Part shown: positions 63,657 to 64,000 of the stretch, piece by piece
Layout: each line of letters begins with the position of its first letter
How positions within the stretch are numbered: position 1 is the first letter of the stretch
NCBI RefSeq assembly: GCF_013035315.1
Contig: NZ_WQHP01000012.1
Location: 52,987-116,986 of the forward strand
Reading direction: 5' to 3'
DNA length: 64,000 nt
Origin: Ruegeria arenilitoris
GTDB taxonomy: Bacteria; Pseudomonadota; Alphaproteobacteria; Rhodobacterales; Rhodobacteraceae
Notes under the pieces: generated by a model
The model's input: the letters and a program-made list of their open reading frames with translations, nothing else
What the model was told of the DNA's origin: nothing
Database searches by the model: none
Made by a program: the position numbers and the translations under genes

Positions 63657-63945
63657 CTTCTCCCTCGGTCATTCTTTGGGTCTTTGGCTATTTTTCAGCC
63701 ACTTACACCATTTTCCAGCGGTGACATTACGTACTTCCACGCCTTTGGAAAGTTCGTTTTTCGTGCTGGTAAACGACATAGAATTGGGGTTTTTTTCGCG
63801 ATTTCTTAGGTTTTTAGGGGGAATGGTTGCATCGCAAATCAAACCTGCGTTCCGAATGACGGAAGGATGATAGCGTCGCGCCAGCAATTGATTGATCTTG
63901 GGGATCAATTTTGGTCGATTGTGGTTTTTTGATTTTTGTTGATTT
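63657..63945. other. A+T-rich gap between the Hint gene and the tRNA
   Basis: I see no convincing gene; a 79-codon minus-strand frame (63669-63908) lacks a ribosome-binding site. A small inverted repeat (ATTGATC with GATCAAT) lies near 63890-63908. The stretch is distinctly A+T-rich and may carry the promoter of the Hint gene. Confidence 0.45.
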
Positions 63946-64000
63946 TGGTTGCGGGAGCAGGATTTGAACCTGCGACCTTCAGGTTATGAGCCTGACGAGC
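63946..64000 (-). tRNA. tRNA-Met (initiator-type, anticodon CAU), 5' part cut off
   Basis: On the minus strand the sequence shows the D-arm end (GCTCGTCAGG), the anticodon loop CTCATAA with anticodon CAU, the variable loop AGGTC, the T-arm GGTTCAAATCC and an encoded CCA. The text matches alphaproteobacterial tRNA-fMet as I know it. The first about 22 bases lie beyond the window. Confidence 0.9.

Noticed and set aside
63669..63908. 79-codon minus-strand frame upstream of the Hint gene
   Set aside because: Starts without a ribosome-binding site and has the composition of A+T-rich non-coding DNA.
63946..64000. Integration site at the tRNA 3' end
   Set aside because: No direct repeat of the tRNA end and no integrase were found within the window.
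1..64000. CRISPR arrays, insertion sequences, prophage
   Set aside because: No regularly spaced repeats, transposase motifs or phage structural clusters were seen. The single GTA-spike homologue is not accompanied by head or tail genes.

Overview
The window looks like chromosomal DNA of a marine Rhodobacterales (Roseobacter-group) alphaproteobacterium. This rests on high G+C coding with short intergenic gaps, housekeeping genes of alphaproteobacterial type (glcDEF, leuCD/leuB, ilvD, rlmH-rsfS), a homologue of the Rhodobacter gene-transfer-agent head-spike base protein, and peptide ABC transporters in duplicate. The genus cannot be fixed from the sequence alone. I see no insertion sequence, prophage, CRISPR array or rRNA. 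One partial tRNA (initiator-type Met, anticodon CAU) lies at the right edge.

Layout. 1-1760: a tightly overlapping three-gene minus-strand cluster of unknown function (a coiled-coil protein, a small two-helix membrane protein and a truncated gene). 2044-5832: gabD and a secreted phytase/esterase-like beta-propeller protein, each followed by a hairpin. 5833-6700: a lower-G+C island with an HNH endonuclease. 6781-9004: a heat-shock small chaperone with a RpoH-type promoter and two coupled secreted S1 proteases. 9091-12989: glcDEF glycolate oxidase with a candidate operator. 13071-17046: small membrane and exported proteins, the rsfS-rlmH-flavodoxin operon and a MscS channel. 17288-23391: leuC, leuD and leuB, interrupted by an HdeD-like gene and a membrane-protein/nuclease pair. 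23451-25640: bifunctional penicillin-binding protein. 25899-27581: glnK-amtB. 27726-30533: racemase, aminotransferase and mercaptopyruvate sulfurtransferase. 30691-31619: cobalamin riboswitch upstream of a CbiM-like cobalt permease. 31930-34432: XRE-cupin regulator divergent from ilvD, with a perfect palindrome between them. 34535-37696: NUDIX, sulfotransferase and a GT14-type glycosyltransferase. 37721-40342: lysine dehydrogenase plus piperideine-6-carboxylate/aminoadipate-semialdehyde dehydrogenase, a short lysine catabolic operon with its own palindrome.

The most unusual region is 40756-48827. A protein of about 1212 residues joins a cyclic-nucleotide-binding-like domain, a phytochelatin-synthase-type peptidase with an intact Cys-His-Asp triad, a second degenerate copy of that fold, a glutaredoxin-like domain lacking its cysteines, a phosphopantothenoylcysteine-decarboxylase-like flavoprotein, ankyrin repeats and a gamma-glutamylcyclotransferase. 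It converges on, and overlaps by 11 bases, a two-gene operon encoding a SAM-cyclase-ATPase-TPR signalling protein and a membrane protein with the topology of a pentameric ligand-gated channel. I propose a signalling-plus-thiol-peptide-processing locus; this is inference.

48960-56044 holds a complete peptide/nickel-type ABC importer with a fused double ATPase, two permeases and two paralogous binding proteins separated by a terminator. 56229-63656 is a surface/accessory region: DUF900 hydrolase, ugd, the GTA spike-base homologue, manC, a PPP-type phosphatase, a ClpP-like periplasmic protein and a Hint-domain autoprocessing protein.
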